Positions 9,501-19,476 are shown, counted from the stretch's first letter. The stretch: 64,000 bases of DNA from Thermoanaerobaculia bacterium (GCA_017883235.1 JADGNY010000001.1:62001-126000), one strand, 5' to 3'. Program-made: numbers and translations. Notes: generated by a model not told the origin, from the sequence alone.

Positions 9501-10163
9501 TCAGGACAGGGACTTCTCTATACGTTCAAAGACCTCATCGACGGGACCAACCCCGTCGACTTCGCGCAACAGTTGCTTTGCCTTGTAAAACGTGGCGACG
9601 GGAAGAGTCTGACGATGGAACGCTTCCAGCCGCTTGCGAACAGCGGTCTCATTGTCGTCCGGACGAGCAATCAGCGCCGCACCTTCACGGTCACAGACCG
9701 TGTCGACTGCGGGGGGCGCGGATTCGAGGTGATAAATCGCCCCGCAGGTCGGACACGACCGGCGCAGCGAGATCCGCTTCACGATGGCCTCGTCAGGGAC
9801 CAGTAGCTGAAGAACCCGGAGCCCGCCGGCCCCATTCCCTGAGCCATTTCCCTTACTGTCGCCAACGATCGTATCGAGCTTTTCTGCCTGCACCAAAGTG
9901 CGCGGGAAGCCATCCAGGATGAAACCGCGCTGCGCATCCGGCTTGGCCAGACGCTCATCGATGATACCGAGCATCAGCTCATCGGAGACGAGCGCGCCGG
10001 AGGCCATGATCGGAGCCGCCTGCCGGCCGAGCTCGGTACCGCCGGCAATGGCCTCGCGGAGCATGTCCCCTGTCGAGATGTGCGGCACGCCATGCTGCGC
10101 GGCAAGCCGCTTCGCCTGTGTTCCCTTGCCGCTGCCCGGCGGTCCGATGAAAATCAGCTTCAC
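9501..10163 (-). CDS. adk: adenylate kinase
   Basis: The enzyme converts AMP and ATP to two ADP. I chose the GTG start at 10163 because the protein then begins VKLIFIGPPGSGKGT, with the P-loop at residues 7-15. The 220-residue long form has a LID insertion. Three LID cysteines (C137, C140, C157) match the zinc-binding type, but the fourth ligand position, normally Cys or Asp, is Glu160 in CDREG. A Gly/Asn-rich insert (residues 104-114) precedes the LID. It starts 11 bp after the secY stop, which suggests coupling. Confidence 0.96.
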   Translation of the reverse strand: MKLIFIGPPGSGKGTQAKRLAAQHGVPHISTGDMLREAIAGGTELGRQAAPIMASGALVSDELMLGIIDERLAKPDAQRGFILDGFPRTLVQAEKLDTIVGDSKGNGSGNGAGGLRVLQLLVPDEAIVKRISLRRSCPTCGAIYHLESAPPAVDTVCDREGAALIARPDDNETAVRKRLEAFHRQTLPVATFYKAKQLLREVDGVGPVDEVFERIEKSLS

Positions 10164-10174
10164 CCGTTCCGCCC

Positions 10175-11581
10175 TTACCCACGCCGCCCGCGGATGCGTC
10201 CGCGCTTCATGAACCCGTCGTAATGACGCATGACGAGCTGTGACTCGATCTGCTGAATCGTGTCCATGGCCACACCGACGACGATCAGCAGCGAGGTGCC
10301 GCCGAAGTAGAAGTTGAAGCCCATCCCCAGCGTGAACCATTGCGGCAGAACGCGGTCGAGCGTCGCACCGACCCCGAAAGGCAACTGGCTTACGTGTATG
10401 CCGGCGATGAGAAACTCCGGCAGGATGCAGACCGCGGCCAGATAGAGCGAGCCGACGAAGGTGATACGTGTCAGCACGCGATCGATGTAGTCCGAGGTCT
10501 TTTTGCCCGGGCGGATGCCGGGGATGAAGCCGCCGTACTTGCGCATGTTGTCAGCCGTATCGACCGGATTGAAGACGATCGACGTGTAGAAGTAGCAGAA
10601 GAAGACGATGCCGATGACCTGCAGCAGGTAGTAGAGCGGCTCGCCGACGCGCATCTGGCTGCCGATGGACTGCGCCCACGGCGTCTTGATCAACGTGGTC
10701 AGCGTCTGCGGGATCACCAGGATCGACGATGCGAAGATGACCGGAATGACGCCGGCGGTGTTCACCCGCAACGGGAGATACGTGTTCGACCCGCCGTAGA
10801 CCTTGCGGCCGACGACACGCTTGGCGTACTGCACGGGGATGCGCCGTTGCGCCCGCTCCATGAAGACAACGAAGGCGACCACGGCCACCATGAAGACGAT
10901 CAGACCGAGCATGGCGAAGAGGTTGCGTTCACCCGTACGGATGTCGTCGATGATTCCCAGGACGGCATGCGGCAGATTGACCACGATGCCGGCGAAGATG
11001 ATCAGCGAGATCCCGTTGCCGATGCCGCGCTCGGAGATCTGCTCACCGAGCCACATGATGAAGGACGTGCCGGTGGTCAGCGTCAGCACCGTCATGATCG
11101 GGAAGCCGACACCCCACAGAGCGTCCTGAACGCTCACCGGAACGAGCGGTGCGCCGCCCGGGGCGGCTTGCGACCTGAGCCAGAAGGCCACGCCGAGCCC
11201 CTGCACGATCGACAGCGCCACCGTGCCGTAGCGGGTGTACTGGTTGATCTTGCGGCGCCCCATCTCCCCTTCCTTCGAGAGCTTCTCGAGGTAGGGCCAG
11301 ACCACCGTGAGGAGCTGAAGAATGATCGACGCCGAGATGTACGGCATGATGCCGAGGGCGAAGACCGAGAGGCGCCGGAGCGCGCCGCCCGAAAAGAGGT
11401 CGAGGAAGCCCAGGACGCCGCCCATCGACTTGAAAAACTCCGCCAGCGCGACCGGGTCGACGCCAGGCGTCGGGATGTGCGATCCGAGGCGATAGACGGC
11501 AAGCAGAGCAAACGTGAACAGCACACGTTTGCGCAGATCTTCGATTGCCCAGATGTTGCGGAGTGTCTCGAGGAAGTTCAA
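10175..11581 (-). CDS. secY: preprotein translocase subunit SecY
   Basis: This is the pore subunit of the SecYEG translocon in the inner membrane. The 468-residue protein has ten hydrophobic spans. Family motifs include GSHIPTPGVD after helix 1, MPYISASIILQLLT in helix 2, and GGFIPGIRPGKKT before helix 9. It is 1 bp from the rplO stop in the spc operon. Confidence 0.98.
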   Translation of the reverse strand: MNFLETLRNIWAIEDLRKRVLFTFALLAVYRLGSHIPTPGVDPVALAEFFKSMGGVLGFLDLFSGGALRRLSVFALGIMPYISASIILQLLTVVWPYLEKLSKEGEMGRRKINQYTRYGTVALSIVQGLGVAFWLRSQAAPGGAPLVPVSVQDALWGVGFPIMTVLTLTTGTSFIMWLGEQISERGIGNGISLIIFAGIVVNLPHAVLGIIDDIRTGERNLFAMLGLIVFMVAVVAFVVFMERAQRRIPVQYAKRVVGRKVYGGSNTYLPLRVNTAGVIPVIFASSILVIPQTLTTLIKTPWAQSIGSQMRVGEPLYYLLQVIGIVFFCYFYTSIVFNPVDTADNMRKYGGFIPGIRPGKKTSDYIDRVLTRITFVGSLYLAAVCILPEFLIAGIHVSQLPFGVGATLDRVLPQWFTLGMGFNFYFGGTSLLIVVGVAMDTIQQIESQLVMRHYDGFMKRGRIRGRRG

Positions 11582-11582
11582 G

Positions 11583-12026
11583 TTACTGAATCTCCTGGCA
11601 GGTGCCGCCTGCCGCTTCGATCTGTTTGCGGGCCGTCTCGGAGAACTTGGTGGCGTGCACGGTCAGCTTCTTGGAGAGCTTGCCGTGGCCGAGAATCTTG
11701 ACGCCGTCGTTCTTACCCTTGACGAGACCGGCCTGGCGAAGCGCCCCCTCGTCAATGGTGGACCCGTTGTCGAAACGCTCGAGGTCGGCGAGATTCACGA
11801 CCGCGTGCACTTTCTTGAAGATGTTGGTGAAGCCGCGCTTGGGCAGGCGGCGGTGCAGCGGCATCTGGCCGCCTTCGAAGCCGCGCATCCGGGAGAAGCC
11901 CGCACGCGATTTCTGCCCCTTCTCGCCGCGCCCGGCGGTCTTGCCGGTGCCCGATCCCGGGCCTCGGCCGACGCGCTTTTGAGCGTGACGGGAGGATCTT
12001 TTTGGTCTCAGGTTACTCAGTTCCAT
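11583..12026 (-). CDS. rplO: 50S ribosomal protein L15
   Basis: This 147-residue late-assembly protein of the large subunit has the characteristic Gly/Arg-rich N-terminus ([20 protein letters not shown], then [16 protein letters not shown]) and a C-terminal globular domain. The gap to rpmD holds a 16-bp perfect palindrome at 12039-12054. Confidence 0.97.
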   Translation of the reverse strand: MELSNLRPKRSSRHAQKRVGRGPGSGTGKTAGRGEKGQKSRAGFSRMRGFEGGQMPLHRRLPKRGFTNIFKKVHAVVNLADLERFDNGSTIDEGALRQAGLVKGKNDGVKILGHGKLSKKLTVHATKFSETARKQIEAAGGTCQEIQ

Positions 12027-12062
12027 TGTTGTCTCCGGCTGTCGGCCGACAGCTCTTTCGCC

Positions 12063-12260
12063 TTACGACTCCACTACCTGCACGAGATGAGGGATGCGGG
12101 CGATCATGCCGCGCGTTTCCGGCGTATCGACACGCGAGGTCACGCGATGCATCTTACCGAGGCCGAGGGCACGAAGCGTCTCGCGCATATAGCGCGGGCA
12201 GCCGATGCCGCTGCGGACCTGCTTGATCTGAATCATCTTCCTGCTCGTGGCCGCGCTCAT
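12063..12260 (-). CDS. rpmD: 50S ribosomal protein L30
   Basis: This small ribosomal protein has about 65 residues. The core reads IQIKQVRSGIGCPRYMRETL and LGLGKMHRVTSRVDTPETRG. I use the ATG at 12260, whose first base overlaps the rpsE stop (TGATG). A GTG one codon upstream or the Met at MIQIKQ are alternatives. Confidence 0.95.
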   Translation of the reverse strand: MSAATSRKMIQIKQVRSGIGCPRYMRETLRALGLGKMHRVTSRVDTPETRGMIARIPHLVQVVES

Positions 12261-12796
12261 CACTCGGCTCCCTCTTCGACGCCGCGGAGCGAGTTGTACT
12301 GCGCCTCGCTGCGGAGTTGCTGGAGTGCATCGAACGTCGCCTTGACCACGTTGTGCGGGTTGGCCGTGCCGAGCGACTTGGTCAGGATGTTCTGGATCCC
12401 GGCCGACTCGAGGATGGCCCGGACCGGACCACCGGCGATGACGCCCGTGCCTTCCGAGGCCGGCTTGAGCATGACCTTGCCGGCGCCGTAGTGACCGAGA
12501 ACGGCATGCGGGATGGTCGTCCCGGACATCGAGATCGAGACCATATTCTTCTTGGCGATCTCGATCCCCTTCTTGATCGCCGCCGGCACTTCCTTGGCCT
12601 TGCCCGAGCCGAAACCGACGCGGCCCTTGCCATCACCGACGACGACGAGCGCGGAGAAGCTGAAGTTCTTGCCGCCCTTGACGACTTTGGTGACGCGGTT
12701 GATGTGGACGACCTTGTCGATCATCCCGCTTTCGCTGCGCTCGTCGCGGCGATCACCGCGCGGGCCGCCCTGACCTCGTTGCATCGGACGCTGCAT
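12260..12796 (-). CDS. rpsE: 30S ribosomal protein S5
   Basis: S5 contributes to decoding accuracy and mRNA unwinding. The 178-residue protein has a flexible N-terminus rich in Arg, Gln and Gly (residues 1-20), then the double-stranded RNA-binding domain ([19 protein letters not shown]) and the C-terminal domain ([18 protein letters not shown]). It overlaps rpmD by one base. Confidence 0.97.
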   Translation of the reverse strand: MQRPMQRGQGGPRGDRRDERSESGMIDKVVHINRVTKVVKGGKNFSFSALVVVGDGKGRVGFGSGKAKEVPAAIKKGIEIAKKNMVSISMSGTTIPHAVLGHYGAGKVMLKPASEGTGVIAGGPVRAILESAGIQNILTKSLGTANPHNVVKATFDALQQLRSEAQYNSLRGVEEGAE

Positions 12797-12805
12797 GATG
12801 CCTCC

Positions 12806-13165
12806 CTAGAATTCCAGACCGTTTTCGCGCGCGGCATCCGCGAGCGCTTTGATGTTGCCGTGGTACAGGTAGCCGCCGCGGTCGAATACCACGCGCGTGA
12901 TCCCTTTGTCTTTCGCCTTCTTGGCGATGAGAACACCGACGGCCTTGGCGGCCGCGGCGTTCGCACCCTTCGAGCCGGCATCCTTCTCGCGGGTCGATGC
13001 CGAGGCGATCGTGTTGCCGCTGGCGTCGTCGATGATCTGCGCGTAGACGTGCTTCAGACTCTTGAAGACAGCCAGACGGGGACGCTCCCCGGTACCGGTG
13101 ACTTTGCGCCGGATCCGTTCCCGGATTCGGCCTCGTGATTGAACTCTCTGTTTTGCGCGATCCAT
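12806..13165 (-). CDS. rplR: 50S ribosomal protein L18
   Basis: L18 binds 5S rRNA. The 119-residue protein has a basic N-terminus ([20 protein letters not shown]) and ends [11 protein letters not shown]. It lies between rplF and rpsE. Confidence 0.97.
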   Translation of the reverse strand: MDRAKQRVQSRGRIRERIRRKVTGTGERPRLAVFKSLKHVYAQIIDDASGNTIASASTREKDAGSKGANAAAAKAVGVLIAKKAKDKGITRVVFDRGGYLYHGNIKALADAARENGLEF

Positions 13166-13207
13166 TGTTTTTTCACCTGCTGCCGAGGCGTTGTACCCGG
13201 CTGTTTT

Positions 13208-13284
13208 CGGGTGTCGGGGGTCGGGGGTCGGGGGTCGGAACGATCAATTTCTCCGACACCCGGCTCCCGACTCCCGACCCCCGG
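13208..13284. repeat. heptad-repeat hairpin between rplF and rplR
   Basis: Perfect tandem gtcgggg heptads (13212-13238) are followed by a 14-nt AT-rich loop and complementary cccgact/cccgacc units. The structure ends directly against the rplF stop codon. Confidence 0.8.
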
Positions 13285-13827
13285 TTATTTTCCTGCCGCC
13301 TTACCGGCTTTTCTGCGAATCACTTCGTTGGTGTACTTGATACCCTTGCCCTTGTACGGATCGGGCTCGCGGAGCGAACGGATCTCGGCGGCGGTCTGAC
13401 CGACCTTCTGCTTGTCGATGCCGGTGATGGTGATGTGGTAGGTCTTTGGCTCGACGGCGATATCGATTCCGTCCGGAATGGGGAACCGCACCGGGTGCGA
13501 GTACCCCAGGGCGAAGACCACTTCCTTCCCCTTGACCTCGGCGCGATAGCCGACGCCGACGATGTCGAGCTCGCGCTTGAACCCGTCGGTCACGCCGCGG
13601 ACGTTGTTGGCAACGAGCGCACGCATGAGGCCGTGGAACGCGCGCGATCTCCCTTCGTCGTTGGAGCGCGTGAACTGCACCACGTTGTTCTCGATCGTCA
13701 CACCGATGCCGGGGACGACCGCGGTGGTCAGGGTGCCCTTGGGTCCCTTGACCGTCACGACGTTTCCGTCATGTTTGATCTCGACGCCTTTCGGCACCGG
13801 GATTTCTTTTCTTCCAATACGTGACAT
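13285..13827 (-). CDS. rplF: 50S ribosomal protein L6
   Basis: L6 lies near the factor-binding centre of the large subunit. The start at 13827 gives the family N-terminus MSRIGRKEIPVPKGVEI and 180 residues. The 56 codons upstream in the same frame overlap rpsH and are not L6-like. Two L6 repeats are visible, and the second ends with DPYKGKGIKYTNEVIRRKAG. Confidence 0.97.
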   Translation of the reverse strand: MSRIGRKEIPVPKGVEIKHDGNVVTVKGPKGTLTTAVVPGIGVTIENNVVQFTRSNDEGRSRAFHGLMRALVANNVRGVTDGFKRELDIVGVGYRAEVKGKEVVFALGYSHPVRFPIPDGIDIAVEPKTYHITITGIDKQKVGQTAAEIRSLREPDPYKGKGIKYTNEVIRRKAGKAAGK

Positions 13828-13852
13828 GGGGAATCTCCTTACCAGGTGCTCG

Positions 13853-14254
13853 CTACCAGACTTGGCAGAGGACTTCGCCGCCGACGCCGCTCTTGACCGC
13901 TTCCTGTCCGGACAGCACGCCCTTCGAGGTCGAGACGATGGCAAGCCCGAGGCCGCCGAGCACGCTCGGGATCTCCTGCTTGTTACGGTAGACACGGCGG
14001 CCCGGGCGCGAGATGCGCTCGATCCCGTGGATGACCGGCTCGCCGCTGGGCGAGTATTTCAGGTCGATCCGGAGCGTCCCCTGGGGCTCGTCCTTCTGAA
14101 CGAGGTTGTAGTTGCGGATAAAGCCCTCAACTTTGAGGATGCGGGCGATCTCCACTTTCAGCTTCGACGCGGGAAGCTCGACGCGTTCGTGATGCGACTG
14201 GATTCCGTTGCGAATCCGCGTAAGCATGTCCGCGATTGGGTCTGTCATCGACAT
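13853..14254 (-). CDS. rpsH: 30S ribosomal protein S8
   Basis: S8 is a primary 16S rRNA binder and a known translational regulator of spc operons. The 133-residue protein begins MSMTDPIADMLTRIRNG and ends with ISTSKGVLSGQEAVKSGVGG and EVLCQVW. The Met at codon 3 is an alternative start. Confidence 0.97.
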   Translation of the reverse strand: MSMTDPIADMLTRIRNGIQSHHERVELPASKLKVEIARILKVEGFIRNYNLVQKDEPQGTLRIDLKYSPSGEPVIHGIERISRPGRRVYRNKQEIPSVLGGLGLAIVSTSKGVLSGQEAVKSGVGGEVLCQVW

Positions 14255-14293
14255 TCGTGACTCCTGTGATTCCTTGTCAGTCGTGAGCCGGGA

Positions 14294-14479
14294 CTACCAG
14301 CTCGCCTTCGTGATACCCGGGATGTAACCACCGAGCGAAAGCTGCCGGAAGCAGATACGGCAAAGCCGGAACTTCCGCAGGAAGCCGCGCGGACGTCCGC
14401 ACACCTTGCAGCGATTAACCTTGCGGGACTTGAACTTCGGCTTCCGCTCCGCTTTGACGATCATCGAGATTTTTGCCAT
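14294..14479 (-). CDS. rpsN: 30S ribosomal protein S14, zinc type (Z)
   Basis: This 61-residue short form has two CxxC pairs ([10 protein letters not shown] and [10 protein letters not shown]) that bind zinc. The C-terminus [11 protein letters not shown] is typical. It lies between rplE and rpsH. Confidence 0.97.
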   Translation of the reverse strand: MAKISMIVKAERKPKFKSRKVNRCKVCGRPRGFLRKFRLCRICFRQLSLGGYIPGITKASW

Positions 14480-14491
14480 GCGATCCTCTTA

Positions 14492-15034
14492 TTACTTCGT
14501 GAAGGGCAGTCCGAGCTCGCGGAGGAGGAAACGAGCCTGGTCGTCGTCCTTCGCATTGGTGACGATGGTGATGTTCATCCCCTTCGACTTTTCGACTTTG
14601 GTGATGTCGATCTCGGGGAAGATGAAGTGATCGCGGATGCCGAGGGTGTAGTTGCCGCGCCCGTCGAACGATTTCGAAGGGACGCCGCGGAAGTCGCGGA
14701 CGCGCGGCAGCGCGGTGGAGATCAGACGGTCGAGGAACTCGTACATCTTTTCCCCGCGCAGCGTGACCATGGCGCCGATGGACTGTCCCTCGCGCAGTTT
14801 GAAGCTGGCGATCGACTTCTTGGCCTTGGTGATGATCGGCTTCTGGCCGGTGATCTGCCCCAGCTCGTCGACGGCCGCGTCCAGGATCTTGGCGTTCGAG
14901 ATCGCTTCACCCATCCCCATGTTGAGGACGACCTTCTCGACCTTCGGAACGGCCATCGTATTCTTGATTCCGAATTGGTCCTGAAGTTTCTTTCTCACTT
15001 CTGTCTGATATTTCTCTTTGAGTCGTGCTGCCAT
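14492..15034 (-). CDS. rplE: 50S ribosomal protein L5
   Basis: L5 binds 5S rRNA and the P-site tRNA elbow. The chosen start gives 180 residues beginning [20 protein letters not shown]. The 57 codons upstream in the open frame translate the GC-rich repeat hairpin and are rejected. Family motifs include [11 protein letters not shown] and [20 protein letters not shown]. Confidence 0.97.
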   Translation of the reverse strand: MAARLKEKYQTEVRKKLQDQFGIKNTMAVPKVEKVVLNMGMGEAISNAKILDAAVDELGQITGQKPIITKAKKSIASFKLREGQSIGAMVTLRGEKMYEFLDRLISTALPRVRDFRGVPSKSFDGRGNYTLGIRDHFIFPEIDITKVEKSKGMNITIVTNAKDDDQARFLLRELGLPFTK

Positions 15035-15079
15035 TGCGTTCCCTGGTTCCTTCCGGGCCGGCGTTGTACGGCCTCGTTG

Positions 15080-15153
15080 AGGGGGTCGGGGGCCGGGGGT
15101 CGGGGGTCGGAGTGATTGGCTCCGACTCCCGACTCCCGATTCCCGACTCCCGG
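15080..15153. repeat. heptad-repeat hairpin between rplX and rplE
   Basis: The arm at 15080-15111 is made of gtcgggg and ccggggg 7-nt units. After a loop of about 9 nt, complementary cccgact/cccgatt units run to 15153, 6 bp from the rplX stop. Confidence 0.8.
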
Positions 15154-15158
15154 ATTTC

Positions 15159-15512
15159 CTACATCTCCGTGTCGCACTTCCTGCAGAACCGCGTGCTGCC
15201 TTCATCGGTGCGGTGCTTGCCGGTGCGGGTTGGCTTGTCGCAGCTTGGGCAGACGACCTGCAGGTTCGAGAGCTTGATCGGCGCTTCGCGCTCGAGCACG
15301 CCGCCGGCCACGTTCTTCTGCGGGTTGGGCTTGGTGTGCTTCTTCATCATGTTGGCGCGCTCGACGATGGCCGTGCCCTTCATCGCGTTCACCCGCAGCA
15401 CCTTGCCCTGCTTGCCCCGGTCCTTACCCGTGAGGATGAGGACCGTATCGTTCTTCTTCACGTGCGGTTTGACGCGCACGACTTCTTTTTGCTTCGTCGG
15501 ATTTCCGTACAT
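15159..15512 (-). CDS. rplX: 50S ribosomal protein L24 with zinc ribbon
   Basis: L24 initiates 50S assembly. The KOW motif reads [20 protein letters not shown] at about residues 22-41. The C-terminal segment has two CxxC pairs (VVCPSCDK and [10 protein letters not shown]), a zinc-ribbon tail found in some lineages. The first 12 residues are not strongly conserved, so the true start could be an internal GTG. Confidence 0.95.
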   Translation of the reverse strand: MYGNPTKQKEVVRVKPHVKKNDTVLILTGKDRGKQGKVLRVNAMKGTAIVERANMMKKHTKPNPQKNVAGGVLEREAPIKLSNLQVVCPSCDKPTRTGKHRTDEGSTRFCRKCDTEM

Positions 15513-15524
15513 TGGGTAGCTCCG

Positions 15525-15896
15525 TTAAATGACTTCCGGCGCGAGCGAGATGATCTTCATGAACTTCCGCTCGCGCAGCTCGCGTGCAACCGGGCCGAAG
15601 ACGCGCGTACCAACCGGCTCGCGCGCGTCGTTGATGAGAACGGCCGCGTTGTCGTCGAATTTGATGTACGAACCGTCGCGGCGGCGGCTCTCTTTCACCG
15701 TCCGGACGACGACGGCCTTGACCACCGCGCCCTTCTTGACGGTACCGTCGGGCGAGGCTTCCTTGACCGACGCCGTAATCACGTCGCCAAGGCGCGCATA
15801 CTGGCCGGCGGTCGAACCGCCGAGCATCTTGATGCAGGCGATCTTCTTCGCGCCGGTGTTGTCGGCCACCTGTAAAACTGTTCCCATCTGAATCAT
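15525..15896 (-). CDS. rplN: 50S ribosomal protein L14
   Basis: L14 lies at the subunit interface. The 123-residue protein begins [18 protein letters not shown], the standard family start, and ends [11 protein letters not shown]. It is 12 bp upstream of rplX. Confidence 0.98.
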   Translation of the reverse strand: MIQMGTVLQVADNTGAKKIACIKMLGGSTAGQYARLGDVITASVKEASPDGTVKKGAVVKAVVVRTVKESRRRDGSYIKFDDNAAVLINDAREPVGTRVFGPVARELRERKFMKIISLAPEVI

Positions 15897-15913
15897 GACG
15901 TACCCCTTGTCTC

Positions 15914-15984
15914 TGGTTGTCGGTTATCGGTTGCCGGTTGCTCCGTTCAGCGCAACCGAAAACCGACAACCGACAACCGACAAC
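15914..15984. repeat. heptad-repeat hairpin between rpsQ and rplN
   Basis: Units ggttgtc, ggttatc, ggttgcc and ggttgct (15914-15941) face complementary aaccgac/aaccgac units (15953-15984). This is the second sequence flavour of the same 7-nt architecture. It ends at the rpsQ stop. Confidence 0.8.
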
Positions 15985-16257
15985 TTAACTAGCCGCCTTC
16001 TCCACTACCTCACGCACCGCCCACCGCTTCCGTTTGGAGAGCGGCCGCGTCTCCACGATCAGTACGCGATCGCCGATGTTGAGGGCGTTGTCGGCATGCG
16101 CGAGAAACTTGCTCGTGCGCTTGATGTACTTCTGATACATCCCGTGCTTGACGAGGTTCTCGACGGCAACGACGACCGTCTTCTCCATCTTGTTGGAGAC
16201 GACGACGCCGGTCTTCGTCATCATGTTTCCCTGAGTTTTTTTCTTTTCTTCGGCCAT
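15985..16257 (-). CDS. rpsQ: 30S ribosomal protein S17
   Basis: S17 is an OB-fold 16S rRNA binder. Residues 10-80 carry the family core: [20 protein letters not shown] and [19 protein letters not shown]. It begins 2 bp after the rpmC stop. Confidence 0.97.
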   Translation of the reverse strand: MAEEKKKTQGNMMTKTGVVVSNKMEKTVVVAVENLVKHGMYQKYIKRTSKFLAHADNALNIGDRVLIVETRPLSKRKRWAVREVVEKAAS

Positions 16258-16259
16258 CG

Positions 16260-16451
16260 TTAACCCCGTGCCTTTTCGCCCAGGAGTGTCTTGATCCGGG
16301 CAATCTCGCGTCGCACTTCTTTCACTTTCGACGGCGCTTCCATACGCCCGGTGGCGCGCTGGAAACGGAGCTTGTAAAGCTGCTCGGTCAGATCCTTCTC
16401 CCGGGTCAGGAGCTCGTCGGCGGACTTATCACGCATCTGATTCGTCTTCAT
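16260..16451 (-). CDS. rpmC: 50S ribosomal protein L29
   Basis: This 63-residue two-helix protein lies near the exit tunnel. Its motif is [20 protein letters not shown], followed by [12 protein letters not shown]. It overlaps the rplP stop by 4 bp (ATGA). Confidence 0.97.
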   Translation of the reverse strand: MKTNQMRDKSADELLTREKDLTEQLYKLRFQRATGRMEAPSKVKEVRREIARIKTLLGEKARG

Positions 16452-16873
16452 TCACCCACCTCCGTCTGCTGGCGCGTGACGAAGCGCGTCTTGATCGGAA
16501 GCTTGTGCGCGGCCAGCCGGAGTGCTTCCTCGGCGATCTCGCGCGTCACGCCTTCCATCTCGTAGAGGATGCGCGCCGGCTTGACGACGCATACCCATTC
16601 TTCCGGTGCACCCTTGCCCTTACCCATACGGGTCTCGAGCGGCTTCTTGGTGATCGGCTTGTCCGGGAAAATGCGGATCCAGATCTTTCCGCCGCGCTTG
16701 ACGTGACGGGTCATGGCGATACGGGCAGCCTCGATCTGGCGCGCTGTAACCCAGCCCGCTTCCATCGCCTGCAGCCCGAAATCCCCAAAAGAGACCTTCG
16801 CGCCGCGCGTAGCCACACCCCGGCGGCGTCCGCGCTGCTGTTTTCTGAACTTGACTTTCTTCGGCATCATCAT
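16448..16873 (-). CDS. rplP: 50S ribosomal protein L16
   Basis: L16 organises the A-site region of the large subunit. The 141-residue protein begins [19 protein letters not shown], and includes [20 protein letters not shown] and the segment [19 protein letters not shown]. It overlaps rpmC by 4 bp and lies behind a heptad hairpin. Confidence 0.97.
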   Translation of the reverse strand: MMMPKKVKFRKQQRGRRRGVATRGAKVSFGDFGLQAMEAGWVTARQIEAARIAMTRHVKRGGKIWIRIFPDKPITKKPLETRMGKGKGAPEEWVCVVKPARILYEMEGVTREIAEEALRLAAHKLPIKTRFVTRQQTEVGE

Positions 16874-16891
16874 GATGCGTTGTTCTCCTGT

Positions 16892-16963
16892 GAGGGAGTC
16901 GGGGGTCGGGAGTCGGGAGCCGGAGATTCAGCTCCGACATCCGACACCCGACGCCCGACGCCC
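16892..16963. repeat. heptad-repeat hairpin between rpsC and rplP
   Basis: gtcgggg/gtcggga units (16898-16920) pair with ccgacat/ccgacac/ccgacgc units to 16963 across a short loop. It belongs to the same family as 7848, 13208, 15080 and 35107. Confidence 0.8.
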
Positions 16964-16976
16964 AAATCGCGTCGGT

Positions 16977-17627
16977 TTACTGCGGGCGCCTGCGGCTTCT
17001 GGCCTTGGCCATCTCGCCCTTGAAAATCCACACCTTGACGCCGATGATCCCGTACGTCGTTTTGGCCAGGGCCAGACCGTAATCGATGTCGGCCTTCAGC
17101 GTGTGCAGCGGAAGACGGCCGTCCTGGTACCACTCCGTGCGGGCGATCTCAGCGCCGTTCAGGCGCCCGCCCACGCGGACCTTGATCCCCTTTGCTCCGA
17201 AGCGGAACGCCGACTCCATCGCCTTTTTCATGGCGCGGCGGAAGGCGATACGGCGCTCGAGCTGCGTGGCGATGTTCTCGGCTACCAGTTGAGCGTCGAG
17301 CTCCGGACGCTGGATCTCCTGGATGTTGATGTACACCTCGCCGTTGACCATCTTCTGCAGCTCATCGCGCAGCTTGTCGACCTCGGCGCCCTTGCGTCCG
17401 ATGATGATGCCGGGACGCGAGGTGTAGATGTTGATGCGCATCTTGTTCGCCGTGCGCTCGATGTCGATCTCCGAGACTCCGGCGTGGGAGAGACGCTTTT
17501 TCAGATCGGCGCGAAGCTTCAGATCGCGATGCAGCGTCTCCGCGTAGGCCTTCCCCGCAAACCAGCGGGAGTGCCACGTCTTGTTGAAACCAAGCCGAAA
17601 TCCGTAGGGGTTGACCTTCTGACCCAA
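16977..17627 (-). CDS. rpsC: 30S ribosomal protein S3
   Basis: S3 forms part of the mRNA entry channel. The 216-residue protein starts [18 protein letters not shown]. Its KH domain includes [19 protein letters not shown] (about 72-90), and the C-terminal domain includes [19 protein letters not shown]. Confidence 0.98.
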   Translation of the reverse strand: MGQKVNPYGFRLGFNKTWHSRWFAGKAYAETLHRDLKLRADLKKRLSHAGVSEIDIERTANKMRINIYTSRPGIIIGRKGAEVDKLRDELQKMVNGEVYINIQEIQRPELDAQLVAENIATQLERRIAFRRAMKKAMESAFRFGAKGIKVRVGGRLNGAEIARTEWYQDGRLPLHTLKADIDYGLALAKTTYGIIGVKVWIFKGEMAKARSRRRPQ

Positions 17628-17638
17628 GATAGCCTCCG

Positions 17639-18028
17639 TTATTTCGCTGCGCGGGTGCGGCCTTTGCCGCCGCTCCGCTCGTTGACCGCTTTGACTTCAT
17701 CCGACACATGCACCGTCACGTGCGCCTGCCGCTTCTGGATGCGATAGGCACGTCCCATCGGCGCCGGCTGAATGCGCTTCTCGCGCGGCCCCTCGTCGAC
17801 GTAAATCTTCGAGACGACCAGCTCGTCGGTGTCGAGGTTGGCCTCTTTGCCCTCGGCGTTCGCAACCGCCGAGCGCACCAGCTTCTCCAGATCCTTCGCG
17901 CACGTTTTCTTCGTGAAGCGGAGGATCTGCAGCGCTTCCTCGACCTTCTTCCCACGCACCAGGTCCACCACCAGGCGGACCTTCTGCGGGGACATCTTCA
18001 GATACTTCAGAGTTGCAGTCGCTTCCAT
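17639..18028 (-). CDS. rplV: 50S ribosomal protein L22
   Basis: L22 has a beta-hairpin that lines the peptide exit tunnel. The 129-residue protein has [20 protein letters not shown] near the N-terminus and the hairpin segment [20 protein letters not shown] basic tail ends KGRTRAAK. Confidence 0.97.
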   Translation of the reverse strand: MEATATLKYLKMSPQKVRLVVDLVRGKKVEEALQILRFTKKTCAKDLEKLVRSAVANAEGKEANLDTDELVVSKIYVDEGPREKRIQPAPMGRAYRIQKRQAHVTVHVSDEVKAVNERSGGKGRTRAAK

Positions 18029-18038
18029 CGGATCACCT

Positions 18039-18332
18039 TTACCTGGCGGCGGGCTTCGCCGTCTTTTCGACCTTCTTGCCGCTATGTCCCTTGAACGTGC
18101 GGGTCATCGAAAACTCGCCGAGCTTGTGGCCCACCATGTTCTCGGAGATGTAGACCGGCACGAACTTGCGCCCGTTGTGGACGGCGATCGTGTGGCCGAC
18201 CATGTCCGGAATGACGGTCGATCGGCGCGACCAGGTCTTGATGACCTTCTTGTCGCGTTCGCGATTCATCGTGTCGACCTTCGTCTGCAGATGGCCGTCG
18301 ATGAACGGTCCCTTCTTGAGTGAACGTGCCAT
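18039..18332 (-). CDS. rpsS: 30S ribosomal protein S19
   Basis: S19 is a head protein next to S13. The start at 18332 gives [19 protein letters not shown] and 97 residues. Codons further upstream overlap rplB and are rejected. Its initiator ATG shares one base with the rplB stop. Confidence 0.97.
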   Translation of the reverse strand: MARSLKKGPFIDGHLQTKVDTMNRERDKKVIKTWSRRSTVIPDMVGHTIAVHNGRKFVPVYISENMVGHKLGEFSMTRTFKGHSGKKVEKTAKPAAR

Positions 18333-19156
18333 TACTTGGTTCTCCGCTTGACGATGAACTTGTTCGTCCGCTTGTTCTTGCGTGTCTTGTGACCCTTGGT
18401 CGGTTTGCCCCACGGCGTGACCGGGTGACGGCCACCCGAGGTCTTGCCCTCACCGCCGCCGAGCGGATGATCGACGGGATTCATCGACACGCCGCGGTTG
18501 TGAGGCTTCTTGCCGCGATGACGGGTCCGGCCGGCCTTGCCGATCGAGACGTTCTCGTGCTCGAGATTGCCGACCTGGCCGATCGTGGCATAGCAGCGGA
18601 TGTGCACCTTGCGCATTTCGCTGGAGGGCAGACGGAGCGTCGCCCAGTCATCTTCGCGGGCCATCAATTGAGCAAAGGCCCCGGCCGAGCGGGCCATCTG
18701 GCCCCCCTTCCCTTCCTTCAGCTCGATGTTGTGGATCGTCGTGCCGAGGGGGATCTTCGAGAGAGGGAGCGAGTTGCCGACCAGGATGTCGGCCTCGGGG
18801 CCGGACATGATCGTCGAACCGACTTCCAGGCCGTTCGGCGCCAGGACGTAGCGCTTCTCGCCATCCGCATAGTTGAGCAGGGCGATACGCGCCGTACGGT
18901 TCGGGTCGTACTCGATCGCGGCGACCTTGGCCGGGATGCCGTGCTTCTCGCGGCGGAAGTCGATCTCGCGATACTTCTGCTTATGACCGCCGCCGATGAA
19001 GCGCGAGGTGATCCGGCCGATGGCATTGCGGCCGCCGGTCTTCGGCTTCCCTTTGGTGAGCGACTTCTCGGGCGACGTCTTCGTAATCTCATCAAACGTG
19101 TGATGAGACTGAAAACGGATGCCGGGAGATGTCGGCTTGTATTTTTTGACAGGCAT
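18332..19156 (-). CDS. rplB: 50S ribosomal protein L2
   Basis: L2 is required for subunit association and peptidyl transfer. The 274-residue protein begins [19 protein letters not shown]. The conserved C-terminal region has [20 protein letters not shown], including the His needed for activity. Confidence 0.98.
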   Translation of the reverse strand: MPVKKYKPTSPGIRFQSHHTFDEITKTSPEKSLTKGKPKTGGRNAIGRITSRFIGGGHKQKYREIDFRREKHGIPAKVAAIEYDPNRTARIALLNYADGEKRYVLAPNGLEVGSTIMSGPEADILVGNSLPLSKIPLGTTIHNIELKEGKGGQMARSAGAFAQLMAREDDWATLRLPSSEMRKVHIRCYATIGQVGNLEHENVSIGKAGRTRHRGKKPHNRGVSMNPVDHPLGGGEGKTSGGRHPVTPWGKPTKGHKTRKNKRTNKFIVKRRTK

Positions 19157-19185
19157 AGTGTCCTCTGTTTATCGCCGTTCGAGAG

Positions 19186-19476
19186 CTACACGCCCTCGAT
19201 GAAGTCGGGCGTCTTGTCGTCCTTATGGAGCCGCACGTAGGCCTTGCGCCAGTCACGGCGCTTGCCCTCATACCGGCCCATCCGCCTGATCTTGCCGCGG
19301 ACGTTGAAGAGCCGCACGTCCAGAACCCTCACCTTGAAGAGCTCTTCGACAGCGCTCTTGACCTGGATACTGTTCGCCTTCGGGTCAACCTCGAAGGCGA
19401 TGACGTTGGCACCTTCGCGCAGCAGCGTCGATTTTTCGGTGACGAGCGGGCGGCGGATGATCTGATTCGCGTTCAT
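19186..19476 (-). CDS. rplW: 50S ribosomal protein L23
   Basis: L23 is the docking site for trigger factor and SRP at the tunnel exit. The 96-residue protein has IIRRPLVTEKSTLL at the start and MGRYEGKRRDWRKAYVRL near the end. It overlaps rplD by 4 bp. Confidence 0.97.
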   Translation of the reverse strand: MNANQIIRRPLVTEKSTLLREGANVIAFEVDPKANSIQVKSAVEELFKVRVLDVRLFNVRGKIRRMGRYEGKRRDWRKAYVRLHKDDKTPDFIEGV

